A stretch of 64,000 nt of DNA from Clostridia bacterium. GTDB lineage: Bacteria > Bacillota > Clostridia > Oscillospirales > Acutalibacteraceae. Shown here one piece after another: positions 15,723 to 24,944 of the stretch. Within the stretch, counting starts at the first letter, position 1. The number at the start of each line of letters is the position of its first letter. The stretch is from NCBI GenBank assembly GCA_017437005.1, contig JAFSBZ010000035.1, positions 20,017-84,016 on the forward strand. Direction: 5' to 3'. The position numbers and the translations under genes were made by a program. Under the pieces are notes generated by a model. It was not told where the DNA came from and searched no databases. It saw nothing but the letters and a program-made list of their open reading frames with translations.

Positions 15723-17990
15723 TTACAGTTTGTTACGCTGGATTTTTCCGCTTATTGTCTTGGGTAGTTCGTCACGGAATACTACAAGACGGGGGTATTT
15801 GTAAGGAGCGGTATGTGTTTTAACATACTGCTGAATTTCTTTTTTGAGTTCCTCACTCGGCTCAGTACCCTTGGTAAGCACGATACTTGCCTTTACTATC
15901 TGACCACGAACCTCATCGGGTGCTGCTGATACGCCACACTCAAGTACGTATGGAAGCTCCATAATAACGCTTTCGATCTCGAACGGTCCAATGCGGTAGC
16001 CCGATGACTTGATAACGTCATCAATACGGCTAACATACCAGAAATAACCGTCCTCATCGCGCCAAGCGGTATCGCCTGTGTGGTACATACCGTCGTGCCA
16101 AGCCTCGTTGGTTTTTTCGTCATCGAGATAATATTCTTTAAACAATCCACATGGAACGCCATCTTTTGTATGAACGACGATTTCGCCAACCTCACCGTCA
16201 GCAACGGGGTTGCCATCGGGGTCAACAATATCAACATCGTATTGCGGTGAAGCCTTACCCATAGCGCCAATCTTTGGCGTTGTGCCACGAAGATTAGCAA
16301 TTGTAAGTGTTGTCTCTGTCTGACCAAAGCCTTCCATAATTTGAAGACCTGTAGCCTTTTCAAATTGCTTAAACACTTCGGGGTTAAGCGCCTCACCTGC
16401 GGTTGTCATATGATGGATTGATGATAAATCATATTTTGACAAATCTTCCTTTATAAGCATACGAAGCATTGTAGGTGGCGCGCAGAATGTGGTAATACCG
16501 TAATTCGCAAACATTGGTAATATATCTGCCGCATCAAAGCGGTCAAAGTCGTATACAAATACTGCGCCTTCGCAAAGCCATTGTCCGTAAAGCTTACCCC
16601 AAAGCGATTTGCCCCAGCCAGTATCAGAGATAGTAAGGTGAAGCCCGTCGCGCTCACAGCAGTGCCAGTATTTTGCAGTTACAAAGTGCCCAAGAGCATA
16701 TGTGTGTGCGTGAGCTGCCATTTTAGGATTACCGGTAGTGCCCGAGGTAAAAAACATAAGAGCGGCTTCACTGCCTGCAGATGCATCTTCGAGACGGTCA
16801 AATTTACCTGAATAAAGCTTATATTCACTGTCAAAATCGTGCCAGCCTTCACGTGAGCCACCAACCATAATAAGCTGCTCAACGCAAGCACAGTTTTTAG
16901 CGGCTCTTTCGGCAATTTCGGCAGTATCGCCGTCAGCCGTACAAACAAGTGCCTTAACGCCTGCTGCTTTATAACGATATTCAAAGTCGTGGTCTTTAAG
17001 CTGATTTGTAGCAGGAATTGCCACGGCGCCCAGCTTGTGAAGAGCGGTCATACAGAACCAGAACTGGTAATGACGCTTAAGTACCAGCATTACCTTGTCA
17101 CCACGCTTGATTCCAAGTGAAGTAAAGTAGTTTGCTACTTGGTTTGATGCACGCTTGATATCTTTAAAGGTAAAGCGGCGCTCAACCTTGTTTTTGTCAA
17201 GATGAAGCATTGCAAGCTTTTCGGGGTATTTATCGGCAATACCGTCAACTATGTCAAAGCCAAAGTTAAAGCTTTCGGTATTTTTGAACTTAATATCCTG
17301 TAATGCGCCTGTTTCATCCTCAACCGTTTCAACAAACTTTTCGCAAACGAGCTGTTCGGTTTTTTTGGTGGAAACAATGCTCTTTCTTACAACGTCTTCC
17401 TGTGTATCTTCGCCGGGGAGCACCACCGCGCAAAATACGCAATCTTTACCGTCGATAGCAATCATACCGTGTGGGGTAGAGGAGTTGTAATAAATGCTAT
17501 CGCCCTCGTGTAAAATCTCGGTGTGTTCACCAATTTGCACTTTAAGCGAACCGCTTAAGATAAAGTCAAATTCTTGACCCGAGTGCTTGGTAAGATGAAT
17601 AGGTTTATTTTGCTGTGAAGCTGAATATTCATACCTTACAAAATAAGGTTCGGCAATTTTATCCTTGAATTTTGGTGCTAAGTTTGTAATGTCGATACCG
17701 TCTTCTTTAGCTGTTTTTTGACCACCGCCCTTACGGGTTACGGTATAGCTTGAAAGCTTAGCCGAATGACCTTCAAGTAGCTGAGTCATTTCTACATCAA
17801 AGGCTTGCGCGCATTTATGAATAAAAGTAAATGGAAAATCTACATTTGCGTTTTCGTATTCAATATATTGTTGCTCGCTTACTTCGGTTTTTGTGGCCAT
17901 CTCAGCAATAGACCAACCCATAATTTCGCGCATCTCCTTAATTCGTGCGGCAATCTCTTTTAATTGTTCTTTGGCTGTGTTGGTTTGCAT
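15723..17990 (-). CDS. XRE-cupin-acyl-CoA synthetase fusion, isoleucine T-box paralogue
   Basis: A 755-residue paralogue of the protein at 13072, collinear over its whole length. It has an XRE domain (IKEMREIMGWSIAEMA), a cupin (HSGQEFDFILSGSLKVQIG, HEGDSIYYNSSTPHG) and a synthetase (MFFTSGTTGNPKMAAH, GFGQTE, YHTGDTAWRDEDGYFWYV, SRIDDVIKSSGYRIGPFEIE, ending KTISGKIQRNKL). I use the ATG at 17990, nine to ten bases after AAAGGAGA; the in-frame TTG at 17999 would touch that site. It is alone in its transcription unit, behind its own promoter and a T-box whose specifier reads AUC (Ile), which points to 2-methylbutyrate as a likely substrate. Substrate is inference. Confidence 0.88.
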   Translation of the reverse strand: MQTNTAKEQLKEIAARIKEMREIMGWSIAEMATKTEVSEQQYIEYENANVDFPFTFIHKCAQAFDVEMTQLLEGHSAKLSSYTVTRKGGGQKTAKEDGIDITNLAPKFKDKIAEPYFVRYEYSASQQNKPIHLTKHSGQEFDFILSGSLKVQIGEHTEILHEGDSIYYNSSTPHGMIAIDGKDCVFCAVVLPGEDTQEDVVRKSIVSTKKTEQLVCEKFVETVEDETGALQDIKFKNTESFNFGFDIVDGIADKYPEKLAMLHLDKNKVERRFTFKDIKRASNQVANYFTSLGIKRGDKVMLVLKRHYQFWFCMTALHKLGAVAIPATNQLKDHDFEYRYKAAGVKALVCTADGDTAEIAERAAKNCACVEQLIMVGGSREGWHDFDSEYKLYSGKFDRLEDASAGSEAALMFFTSGTTGNPKMAAHAHTYALGHFVTAKYWHCCERDGLHLTISDTGWGKSLWGKLYGQWLCEGAVFVYDFDRFDAADILPMFANYGITTFCAPPTMLRMLIKEDLSKYDLSSIHHMTTAGEALNPEVFKQFEKATGLQIMEGFGQTETTLTIANLRGTTPKIGAMGKASPQYDVDIVDPDGNPVADGEVGEIVVHTKDGVPCGLFKEYYLDDEKTNEAWHDGMYHTGDTAWRDEDGYFWYVSRIDDVIKSSGYRIGPFEIESVIMELPYVLECGVSAAPDEVRGQIVKASIVLTKGTEPSEELKKEIQQYVKTHTAPYKYPRLVVFRDELPKTISGKIQRNKL

Positions 17991-18035
17991 AAAAATCAAT
18001 CTCCTTTTCTGCGTGCATTTAGCACAAAATTAAAA

Positions 18036-18298
18036 TAAAAAACACCCGTCTCAAAACTTTGAGACGGGTGATAATAAACACTCGCGGTACCACTCAAATT
18101 GCAACCCATTGGGTTACCACTCTCGGAATCTAACAATTCCTATGCCTTTACGCAGCAATCACGGAAGGTATCTACTAGGAATTTCCCGTTCGGGCCTTCA
18201 GCTCGGAAGTGATGGGCATTTTAAAATTCTTGTTGCTGTCTTGCACCAACCGACAGTTCTCTGAAAACGCAAATTTTAAGCCGTCTTCGTCATAGCTT
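18036..18298 (-). promoter_or_regulatory. T-box leader, specifier read as AUC (Ile)
   Basis: Stem I (CAGAGAA, GGTTGGTG within CTGTC/GACAG), T-box GAGTGGTACCGCGAG (18081-18095 on the complement), and a terminator CACCCGTCTCAAA / TTGAGACGGGTG followed by TTTTTT (18036-18072). The base of Stem I is GACGAAG with CTTC, preceded by ATC-A. By position this gives AUC, isoleucine. Confidence 0.92.
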
Positions 18299-18314
18299 TT
18301 TTTAATTTTTTCAC

Positions 18315-18343
18315 ATTTTAGCACAGTAAAGCACTGATGTCAA
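18315..18343 (-). promoter_or_regulatory. SigmaA-type promoter of the Ile T-box unit
   Basis: Minus strand: TTGACA (18338-18343), 17 bases, TAAAAT (18315-18320). Confidence 0.82.
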
Positions 18344-18422
18344 GAGTTTTTTTAAAAAAAGTCTTTATTTTTTGAAACGCGGTATGTATAATATAATGTA
18401 TATTGATTTTAGGAGATAGTTT

Positions 18423-19187
18423 ATGCGTATAGTTGTAAAATTAGGCACCAGCACATTAGCTCACGCGACGGGGCATTTAAACATTCGCCGTGTTGAAGAA
18501 ATTTGCAAGGTAATAAGCGATATAAAGAATGCAGGCGACGAGGTTATTATGGTATCGTCGGGCGCTATTGGTATGGGCGTTGGTAAGCTGTCGCTTAAGA
18601 GCAAGCCTACCGATATTCCCACAAAGCAAGCAGCAGCGGCTGTTGGCCAATGCGAGCTTATGTATACATACGATAAACTTTTTTCGGAGTATAATCATAC
18701 AGTAGCGCAACTGCTTATGACGGGTGCCGACCTTAAAAACGAAGAACGTCATCAAAACTTTAGCAACACGCTAAACCGACTTTTAGAGCTCGGTGCTATT
18801 CCTATTATAAATGAAAACGATACTGTAGCTACCGAAGAGATTGTTATTGGCGATAACGATACCTTGGCGGCAATTGTAGCCGAAAGTGTAAAGGCAGACG
18901 TGCTGGTGTTGTTTTCGGACATTGACGGTCTTTACACTGCAGACCCACATAAGTGTGAGGATGCCAAGCTTATAAATCACGTTGATAAAATTGATGACAG
19001 CATAATTGCGCTTGCAGGCGGCAAGGGTAGTGCTCTTGGTACAGGCGGTATGGTAACAAAGCTTGAGGCTGCCCAAATTTGTATGGCGTGCGGCTGTGAT
19101 ATGATTATTACAAACGGTGCCAACCCGACAAGCCTTTACGATATTGTAGAGGGTAAATCTGTTGGAACTAAATTTACAGGGAAGTAA
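18423..19187 (+). CDS. proB: Glutamate 5-kinase
   Basis: A 254-residue amino-acid kinase that phosphorylates glutamate in the first step of proline synthesis. It has VVKLGTSTLAH at the start, VSSGAIGMGVGKL near residue 43, NENDTVATEEI near 136, FSDIDGLYTADP near 162 and GTGGMVTKLEAA near 206. It is the short form without the C-terminal PUA domain of the E. coli enzyme. AGGAGATAGTTT precedes the ATG, and a TATAAT-like box lies at 18387-18397. proA follows four bases later, then proC: a complete glutamate-to-proline operon. Confidence 0.95.
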   Translation: MRIVVKLGTSTLAHATGHLNIRRVEEICKVISDIKNAGDEVIMVSSGAIGMGVGKLSLKSKPTDIPTKQAAAAVGQCELMYTYDKLFSEYNHTVAQLLMTGADLKNEERHQNFSNTLNRLLELGAIPIINENDTVATEEIVIGDNDTLAAIVAESVKADVLVLFSDIDGLYTADPHKCEDAKLINHVDKIDDSIIALAGGKGSALGTGGMVTKLEAAQICMACGCDMIITNGANPTSLYDIVEGKSVGTKFTGK

Positions 19188-19191
19188 TATA

Positions 19192-20442
19192 ATGATAAAT
19201 TTATTAACTGCGGCTCGCACCGCTAAAACACAGGTAGCACTGCTTACTACCGAGCAAAAGAATAACGCTTTGCTACAAATGGCTGACTCGCTGATTGAAA
19301 ACACTCAAAAAATACTTGATGCTAATAAAATTGATTGTGACAATGCACAGGGTAAAATAAGCAACGTTATGATTGACCGCCTTATGCTAAACGAGGCTCG
19401 CGTTAAGGCTATGGCAGATGGTATACGAGATGTGGCAAAATTGCCCGACCCTGTAGGTCACACCCTAAAAGAATATGTACGCGAGGACGGACTTAAAATC
19501 ACTCGCGTTTCGGTGCCTGTTGGTGTTATTGCCATTATATACGAAAGCCGTCCAAATGTTACAAGTGATGCGGCGGCTCTGTCACTTAAAAGCGGTAACG
19601 TATGTATACTTCGTGGCGGTAAAGAGGCAATCAATTCGGCAAAAGCTATTGTATCGGCTTTGCGTGACGGCTTAAAAAAAGCAAATGTATGTGAAAACGC
19701 GATAAATCTTGTAACCGATACCTCGCGCGATAGTGCTACTGCTTTAATGAAAGCAAACGGCTTTGTAGATATGCTTATCCCTCGTGGTGGCGCAGGTCTT
19801 ATAAATGCTTGTATTAATAATGCTACTGTTCCTTGTATACAAACAGGTACGGGAATATGCCATATATATGTAGAAAAAACTGCCGATTTAGATATGGCTG
19901 TAAACATCATAAATAATGCAAAAACAAGTCGCCCAAGTGTATGCAACGCGGCAGAGGTTTTGCTCGTTGACAATGATATTAAGGATAAATTTTTACCACT
20001 TGTATATAACAAATTAGTTGCCGAGCGAGAGACAAACGGACAAATTCCCGTTGAGCTTCGTTTGGACGAAAATGCTTTGTCGGTAATAGACGGCACATCG
20101 GCGGGTGAAAATGATTTTGACACCGAGTTTTTAGATTATATTTTAGCAGTAAAATGCGTAAGCGGCGTTGATGAGGCGGTAGCGCATATTTCGGCTCACT
20201 CAACAGGGCATAGCGAAGCAATAATTTCAAGTGATGATAATGCAATATCTAAATTTACAAGCGGCGTTGACTCAGCGGCGGTATACGTAAACGCTTCAAC
20301 CCGATTTACCGATGGCGGTGAATTTGGCCTTGGGTGCGAAATGGGTATCTCTACCCAAAAGCTTCACGCTCGCGGACCTATGGGACTCGAGGAACTAACC
20401 ACTTATAAGTACATAATTAACGGTAACGGACATATAAGGTGA
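19192..20442 (+). CDS. proA: Glutamate-5-semialdehyde dehydrogenase (gamma-glutamyl phosphate reductase)
   Basis: A 416-residue NADPH-dependent reductase, second step of proline synthesis. Typical segments: VPVGVIAIIYESRPNVTSDA, SLKSGNVCILRGGKEA, LIPRGGAGLIN, the catalytic-cysteine region SRPSVCNAAEVLL, and GEFGLGCEMGISTQKLHARG. The ATG at 19192 is preferred over an in-frame ATG inside proB (19162), because it follows the proB stop directly with CAGGGA upstream. It lies in the proBAC operon. Confidence 0.95.
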   Translation: MINLLTAARTAKTQVALLTTEQKNNALLQMADSLIENTQKILDANKIDCDNAQGKISNVMIDRLMLNEARVKAMADGIRDVAKLPDPVGHTLKEYVREDGLKITRVSVPVGVIAIIYESRPNVTSDAAALSLKSGNVCILRGGKEAINSAKAIVSALRDGLKKANVCENAINLVTDTSRDSATALMKANGFVDMLIPRGGAGLINACINNATVPCIQTGTGICHIYVEKTADLDMAVNIINNAKTSRPSVCNAAEVLLVDNDIKDKFLPLVYNKLVAERETNGQIPVELRLDENALSVIDGTSAGENDFDTEFLDYILAVKCVSGVDEAVAHISAHSTGHSEAIISSDDNAISKFTSGVDSAAVYVNASTRFTDGGEFGLGCEMGISTQKLHARGPMGLEELTTYKYIINGNGHIR

Positions 20443-20446
20443 TAAA

Positions 20447-21229
20447 ATGAAATATGGATTTATAGGCTGTGGCAATATGGGCGGCGCCCTTATTCGCGCG
20501 GCGGCAAAAAACACAAAGGACATTATGATTGCCGATTTTGATACCGAAAAGGCAAAAACACTCGCAAAAGAGTTGGGTTTGGCGGTTGGCGAAAATAGAG
20601 AAATTGCTCAAAAATGTGACAGAATTTTCCTTGGTGTAAAGCCTCAGGTAATGGCTGATATGCTCGACGATATAAAGGATATTTTAAACGAGAAAAAACC
20701 CGTACTTATATCTATGGCGGCAGGACTTACAACCAATAGAATCAAAGAATTTGCAGGCGATATGCCAGTTATTCGCATTATGCCAAACACACCTGTTAGC
20801 GTGGGTGAGGGGGTAATACTTTATTGCTCAAACGGTGTATCTGATGAGCTTGTAAACGATTTTGTAAACGATATGCAGTATAGCGGTAAGCTTTATGCTA
20901 TAGACGAAAATCTTATGGATGCAGGATGCTCGGTTTCGGGTTGTGGACCTGCATTTATGTACACATTTGCTTCTGCTGTTGCAAAGGGCGGGGAAGAATG
21001 TGGACTTTCAAAATCACAGGCAATAGAATTTGCGGCGGCTACTATGGCGGGTGCTGCAAAAATGCTGCTTACATCAGACAAAACTCCCGACCAATTAACC
21101 GATGCCGTTTGCTCTAAAGGTGGTAGCACCATTGAGGGTGTAACAGTACTTAAAAACAGCGAATTTGAAAATATTGTTGTTGATTGTATAAAAGCGGCAT
21201 ATAAAAGAAATAAAGAGTTAGGTAAATAG
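20447..21229 (+). CDS. proC: Pyrroline-5-carboxylate reductase
   Basis: A 260-residue enzyme for the last step of proline synthesis. It has the NAD(P)-binding start KYGFIGCGNMGGALIRA, the LGVKPQVM segment, VIRIMPNTPVSVGEG near 106 and the C-terminal signature VCSKGGSTIEGV. AAGGTGAT lies just before the ATG, four bases after the proA stop. A strong terminator follows. Confidence 0.95.
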   Translation: MKYGFIGCGNMGGALIRAAAKNTKDIMIADFDTEKAKTLAKELGLAVGENREIAQKCDRIFLGVKPQVMADMLDDIKDILNEKKPVLISMAAGLTTNRIKEFAGDMPVIRIMPNTPVSVGEGVILYCSNGVSDELVNDFVNDMQYSGKLYAIDENLMDAGCSVSGCGPAFMYTFASAVAKGGEECGLSKSQAIEFAAATMAGAAKMLLTSDKTPDQLTDAVCSKGGSTIEGVTVLKNSEFENIVVDCIKAAYKRNKELGK

Positions 21230-21230
21230 C

Positions 21231-21267
21231 AAAAAAGCAACCATCAAAAAGATGGTTGCTTTTTTTA
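21231..21267 (+). terminator. Terminator of proBAC
   Basis: AAAAAGCAACCATC, loop AAAAA, GATGGTTGCTTTTTTT: a 13-bp stem with a T run on the plus strand. The A run on the left lets it act for the converging capA-like gene as well. Confidence 0.88.
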
Positions 21268-22527
21268 TACAGGTGACGGAATAAGTCCGTTCATAAAATC
21301 AAGAATACGGTTTTTTACAGTTTCATCATCAACTATAGCAGGTTGAAAATTATTTATACTGCCTGTGTACACATAACACGGAATTATATTGGAACTGCTT
21401 GAACGAAGTGTCATATCCTTGCCAACAGTTAGTGTCATTTGGTAAATTACGGTACGGTTTTCGGGGTAACGGTGACCGCCGTAGCAAAAATTACCTATAG
21501 AATATATAATTTCAACACCGTTATACACTTCGCGTGGTTGTAGCACGTGTGGGTGACCGCCTACTACCAAGTCTGCGCCGTTATCAACCAGTTTACGCGC
21601 GGCGCGGCGCTTCCATTCCTCAGGCTCGTGGATTTTTTCGGTTCCGCCGTGAAATATAACCACCTGATAGTGTGAATGCTGTTGCGCGGTTTTCATAAGA
21701 TTTATAATGTTGTTTGCCTGATATTCGCCCCACATACCAGAGCATATAACCGAAATAACATATCCGCCTTTTTCAAAGTACATAATGCGGCTGGCATCAC
21801 CGTATTGCATACCCGCATTTGTGATTGCCGCCACGCTGTCGTTGTAACCTTCTTGGCCGTAGTCGCGTATGTGGTTGTTGGCAATCATTGCACCTTCAAT
21901 ACCTGAGCCTGCCAATATATTTATGTTAGAGCTTGGCGCAATAAACCAAAAAGCAGGACTATAATCCTTGTAAACAGGTGTGAGTGGTCGGTCGCTAAAA
22001 ACATTTTCAACATTTGATATAGTAAAATCATCTGCTTCAAAAATATGACGCACCTTTTCTAAAAAATAGCTTGGGTCACGTGTTGCCGCGTATTCACGCA
22101 AAGCACCCGAATAGTGCGTGTCCTTATTTGTGGCAAGTATCATATCACCGGTAAAGGATAGCGTAATATCAAACGTGTCGCTGTCTTCGGGTACGGGGTG
22201 ACGGCTTGACATAGGGGTAATACTCGTCGTGTCGGTTGGTGTTGTCTGTATAGGCGGTACAGGTGTAAGCGGTTTGCTTGTTATAGATGAAGTATCGCTT
22301 GAAACAGGAACTTCCTCGCTTGAAATAATTGTTTCTTCCTCGCTGGATGTAATTATTTCGGGTATAGATTCTACTGTGCTTTGTATGGCGGAAACACCAC
22401 CGCTTGAAAAGACGATATCAACAGGTGGATATAGCACACATATTAAAACAATTACAACTGCAAGTATCGCCGCAATAATAGCAATTAATACGGCGGTAAG
22501 CTTTGTATTAAAATTTGTGTTATTCAT
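21265..22527 (-). CDS. Membrane-anchored CapA-family protein
   Basis: A 420-residue protein. Residues 10-32 are a membrane anchor (TAVLIAIIAAILAVVIVLIC). Residues 40-110 are a Ser/Thr/Pro-rich linker. Residues 120-415 are the CapA phosphoesterase-like domain with FTGDMILATN, NVENVFSD, IANNHIRDYGQEG, VIFHGGTEK and GGHPHVLQP. The metal-binding pattern is intact, and the domain should sit outside the membrane. Relatives act in polyglutamate capsule or wall polymer handling; the precise substrate is unknown. It differs from the first CapA protein (498-1592) by its anchor and linker. AGGGGAGG precedes the ATG. Confidence 0.85.
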   Translation of the reverse strand: MNNTNFNTKLTAVLIAIIAAILAVVIVLICVLYPPVDIVFSSGGVSAIQSTVESIPEIITSSEEETIISSEEVPVSSDTSSITSKPLTPVPPIQTTPTDTTSITPMSSRHPVPEDSDTFDITLSFTGDMILATNKDTHYSGALREYAATRDPSYFLEKVRHIFEADDFTISNVENVFSDRPLTPVYKDYSPAFWFIAPSSNINILAGSGIEGAMIANNHIRDYGQEGYNDSVAAITNAGMQYGDASRIMYFEKGGYVISVICSGMWGEYQANNIINLMKTAQQHSHYQVVIFHGGTEKIHEPEEWKRRAARKLVDNGADLVVGGHPHVLQPREVYNGVEIIYSIGNFCYGGHRYPENRTVIYQMTLTVGKDMTLRSSSSNIIPCYVYTGSINNFQPAIVDDETVKNRILDFMNGLIPSPV

Positions 22528-22616
22528 AAAAAACCTCCCCTATAGCAAGGTATACTGATTTTATATTATAGTAAAGCAAAAGTCAAGTTTTGGTCACATT
22601 TACCTGTTATGCGGAC

Positions 22617-22668
22617 ATTTACAAGGACACGTTTCATTGTTGAAATTTGCATTTGTTGGAAGTATAAT
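22617..22668 (+). promoter_or_regulatory. Promoter of the sigma-factor gene with upstream shared motif
   Basis: TTGAAA (22640-22645), 17 bases and TATAAT (22663-22668) form a promoter. Directly upstream and touching the -35 box is ATTTACAAGGACA (22617-22629), followed by a TTTCA-TTGT tail. The same 13 bases occur upstream of the Mor-type gene at 25070, which suggests a common regulator binds both. Confidence 0.65.
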
Positions 22669-22698
22669 ATAATTAAATATGCAAGGGTGGTGAGCGGT

Positions 22699-24933
22699 AT
22701 GGACGAGGAAAAAGATATAATAGAAATTCTTGACAGTGATGATGAAATTATAGTTAAACCTATAGATAATAAAGAATTATACGACATCAACGGCAATTTA
22801 ATAACAGCCAATGACCCCCAAAGCGCTCTTCCGGATAACGAAGAGTTGATACAAAAGGCGATTGGCGGAGATAAAAAGGCGTTTGAGACTCTTTATATGC
22901 AAAGCTACCGTTATGTGTTTTTTACGGTGCGACAGTTTGTTCCTGATGATGAAACTACATATGACGTAATACAAGAAACATTTATCAAGGTGTACAAAAA
23001 TATAAATCGCCTACGTTCGCCCAAAGCATACTACGGCTGGATTACTATAATCGCAAAAAACACCGCGCGCGACTTTATGCGTACTGTTCGCTTTGAAACG
23101 CCACTCTCTTACGGGGAAGAGGATTATTCCGCTTTTTTAAAGGATGATGAAACTCGAAAAGACGTATCATTAGATATTGAAACCGTGCTTAAAAAAATGG
23201 ATTCTGACGAAGCCGAGCTGTTGTCGCTTGTTTATTATGACGGTATGCGTATTGCCCAAATTGCAAAAATGCAGGGTGTGCCCGCAACGACTGTTTATAG
23301 CAGATTTAATAAAGCAAAAAAGAATTTAAAAGCGCAGTTAAATGCTCGCGGTATAGATAAGGCAATTTACAGCGGTAATTTTGTTGCTATGATAACTACG
23401 GCAATCCGCAATATCATCGGTACCGCGCTGCTTAGTTTTGCAATAGCGCAACAAATTTTAGACAGTATTATAAACGGTAAGGGCAAAAAGGAACTCGCTG
23501 TAGCAAAGATCATACGCGCGCAACAAAAAAAGGCGATTTTAAAAATCGCGTCGGTTATTGTTGCAATATCTATGGCTACCTCTGCTGTAACGGCGCTTAC
23601 GCTTACCGACTGGAATCAATTTAAAATTTCAGAAGATAAAAATAACAGCACCGAAACTGTCAAAGAATACCATTATTATCATGATGCGGAAAAGGACGAT
23701 AATTCGTCACAAAACAATAATGGTGGATTTTGGGGTAATTTGTTTGGCAACAGCAATACTTCATCAGGCGCTTCTTCCACAACCTCAAATAATTCTGGCA
23801 GTTCGAATTTTAATCCGTATTATTCAAACGATTCGTCTGCCGTTTCAAGTAGCAGTTCTAATACTTATAGCTCAAAAAATCCTACCGCTAACGGCAGTGT
23901 ACCCTCATATTCCATACCCGATAATTATAATCCTACAGATGATACCGACAAACCCGCGGAGGTTGTTAATGTTTTTGGTAATAATCCTAATAATGTGGTA
24001 ACGGTTGATGCGCATCTGCAACAACACGTCGCCGGATTAGTTGCCAAACAGGGCGATTGGATATATTATGTTCAGCAATATGGTAGGATTATAAAGGTTA
24101 AAACTGACGGTTCAGATATGCAGGTGGTTTTTGAAGTATCGGGCTTTTCATATATAGAATGTCTGAATGTAATCGGCGACACAATTTATTATATAAACGG
24201 TGGTATCTGGAGTATCAAAACCGATGGCACTAACAGAAAACAGTACACTACAAAAGCCGCACACAATTTATTGGTGCGCGGTACAACAGGTTGGTTTGTA
24301 GAGTTTATAGAACAAACGCAACACCCTAATGACTCCAGCTATATTTTATATCAAATTGATTTTTTAACAGGTAACATAACTACACTTGTTGAAAGCGGCG
24401 TTGGTTTTGGGCTTAAAACTGTTGTTAATAATAATTTGATTTATGCAAACGGTACTCAACTTTATTCGCGCGATTTGTCCACAGGCAGTGAGCAGGTTGT
24501 GTTTGATGTTTTGTCGCAAATTCAAGATGCACCCGCTTATGTTAAGGTTGGCATAGAAGGCATATTTGTGGATTCAGATTCTAATATATATATTAAAAGG
24601 TATCACAGCACAGGTTTTTATGATAATTGTGTTACATACAAAGTTAACTTAAATAAGCCGAATATTGTTCAGCAGACTTATGATATGTTTGATTATATTA
24701 ATAATTATTTTGATTATAACGGCGGAGCAATTTTTGCACAAAAAAAGGGGGACCCCACGTATTCACACACTTTTTACGACTTGCAAGGCAATGCCCTTTG
24801 TGAAAAAAATAAAAACATTTATACGGTTAATGGCGTTTATACTTTCGATGACGGATATGCATATTACTATGATGAAAACCAAATTTCGCTATATCGGTGT
24901 AAACCTGATGGTACCGACCTAAAAATTTATTAA
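22699..24933 (+). CDS. Sigma-70 family factor with membrane segment and C-terminal DUF5050-like beta-propeller domain
   Basis: A 744-residue protein of rare layout. Residues 48-118 are sigma region 2 (FETLYMQSYRYVFFTVRQF, DVIQETFIKVYKNI, PKAYYGWITIIAKN). Residues 155-205 are region 4 with a helix-turn-helix (IAQIAKMQGVPATTVYSRFN). A membrane segment lies at about 278-298 (ILKIASVIVAISMATSAVTA). Residues 305-400 are a Ser/Asn-rich linker and residues 410-744 are repeated YYV/IYYINGG-type blades (DUF5050-like). I start at the ATG at 22699 with GGTGGTGAG upstream rather than the first ATG at 22609. No anti-sigma gene is adjacent. The sensor-like domain would lie outside the cell. Confidence 0.82.
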   Translation: MDEEKDIIEILDSDDEIIVKPIDNKELYDINGNLITANDPQSALPDNEELIQKAIGGDKKAFETLYMQSYRYVFFTVRQFVPDDETTYDVIQETFIKVYKNINRLRSPKAYYGWITIIAKNTARDFMRTVRFETPLSYGEEDYSAFLKDDETRKDVSLDIETVLKKMDSDEAELLSLVYYDGMRIAQIAKMQGVPATTVYSRFNKAKKNLKAQLNARGIDKAIYSGNFVAMITTAIRNIIGTALLSFAIAQQILDSIINGKGKKELAVAKIIRAQQKKAILKIASVIVAISMATSAVTALTLTDWNQFKISEDKNNSTETVKEYHYYHDAEKDDNSSQNNNGGFWGNLFGNSNTSSGASSTTSNNSGSSNFNPYYSNDSSAVSSSSSNTYSSKNPTANGSVPSYSIPDNYNPTDDTDKPAEVVNVFGNNPNNVVTVDAHLQQHVAGLVAKQGDWIYYVQQYGRIIKVKTDGSDMQVVFEVSGFSYIECLNVIGDTIYYINGGIWSIKTDGTNRKQYTTKAAHNLLVRGTTGWFVEFIEQTQHPNDSSYILYQIDFLTGNITTLVESGVGFGLKTVVNNNLIYANGTQLYSRDLSTGSEQVVFDVLSQIQDAPAYVKVGIEGIFVDSDSNIYIKRYHSTGFYDNCVTYKVNLNKPNIVQQTYDMFDYINNYFDYNGGAIFAQKKGDPTYSHTFYDLQGNALCEKNKNIYTVNGVYTFDDGYAYYYDENQISLYRCKPDGTDLKIY

Positions 24934-24944
24934 ACAAACAACAA

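Noticed and set aside
19458-20123. A minus-strand 221-codon frame opposite proA
   Set aside because: It is a shadow of proA codon bias, without a ribosome-binding site or family pattern.
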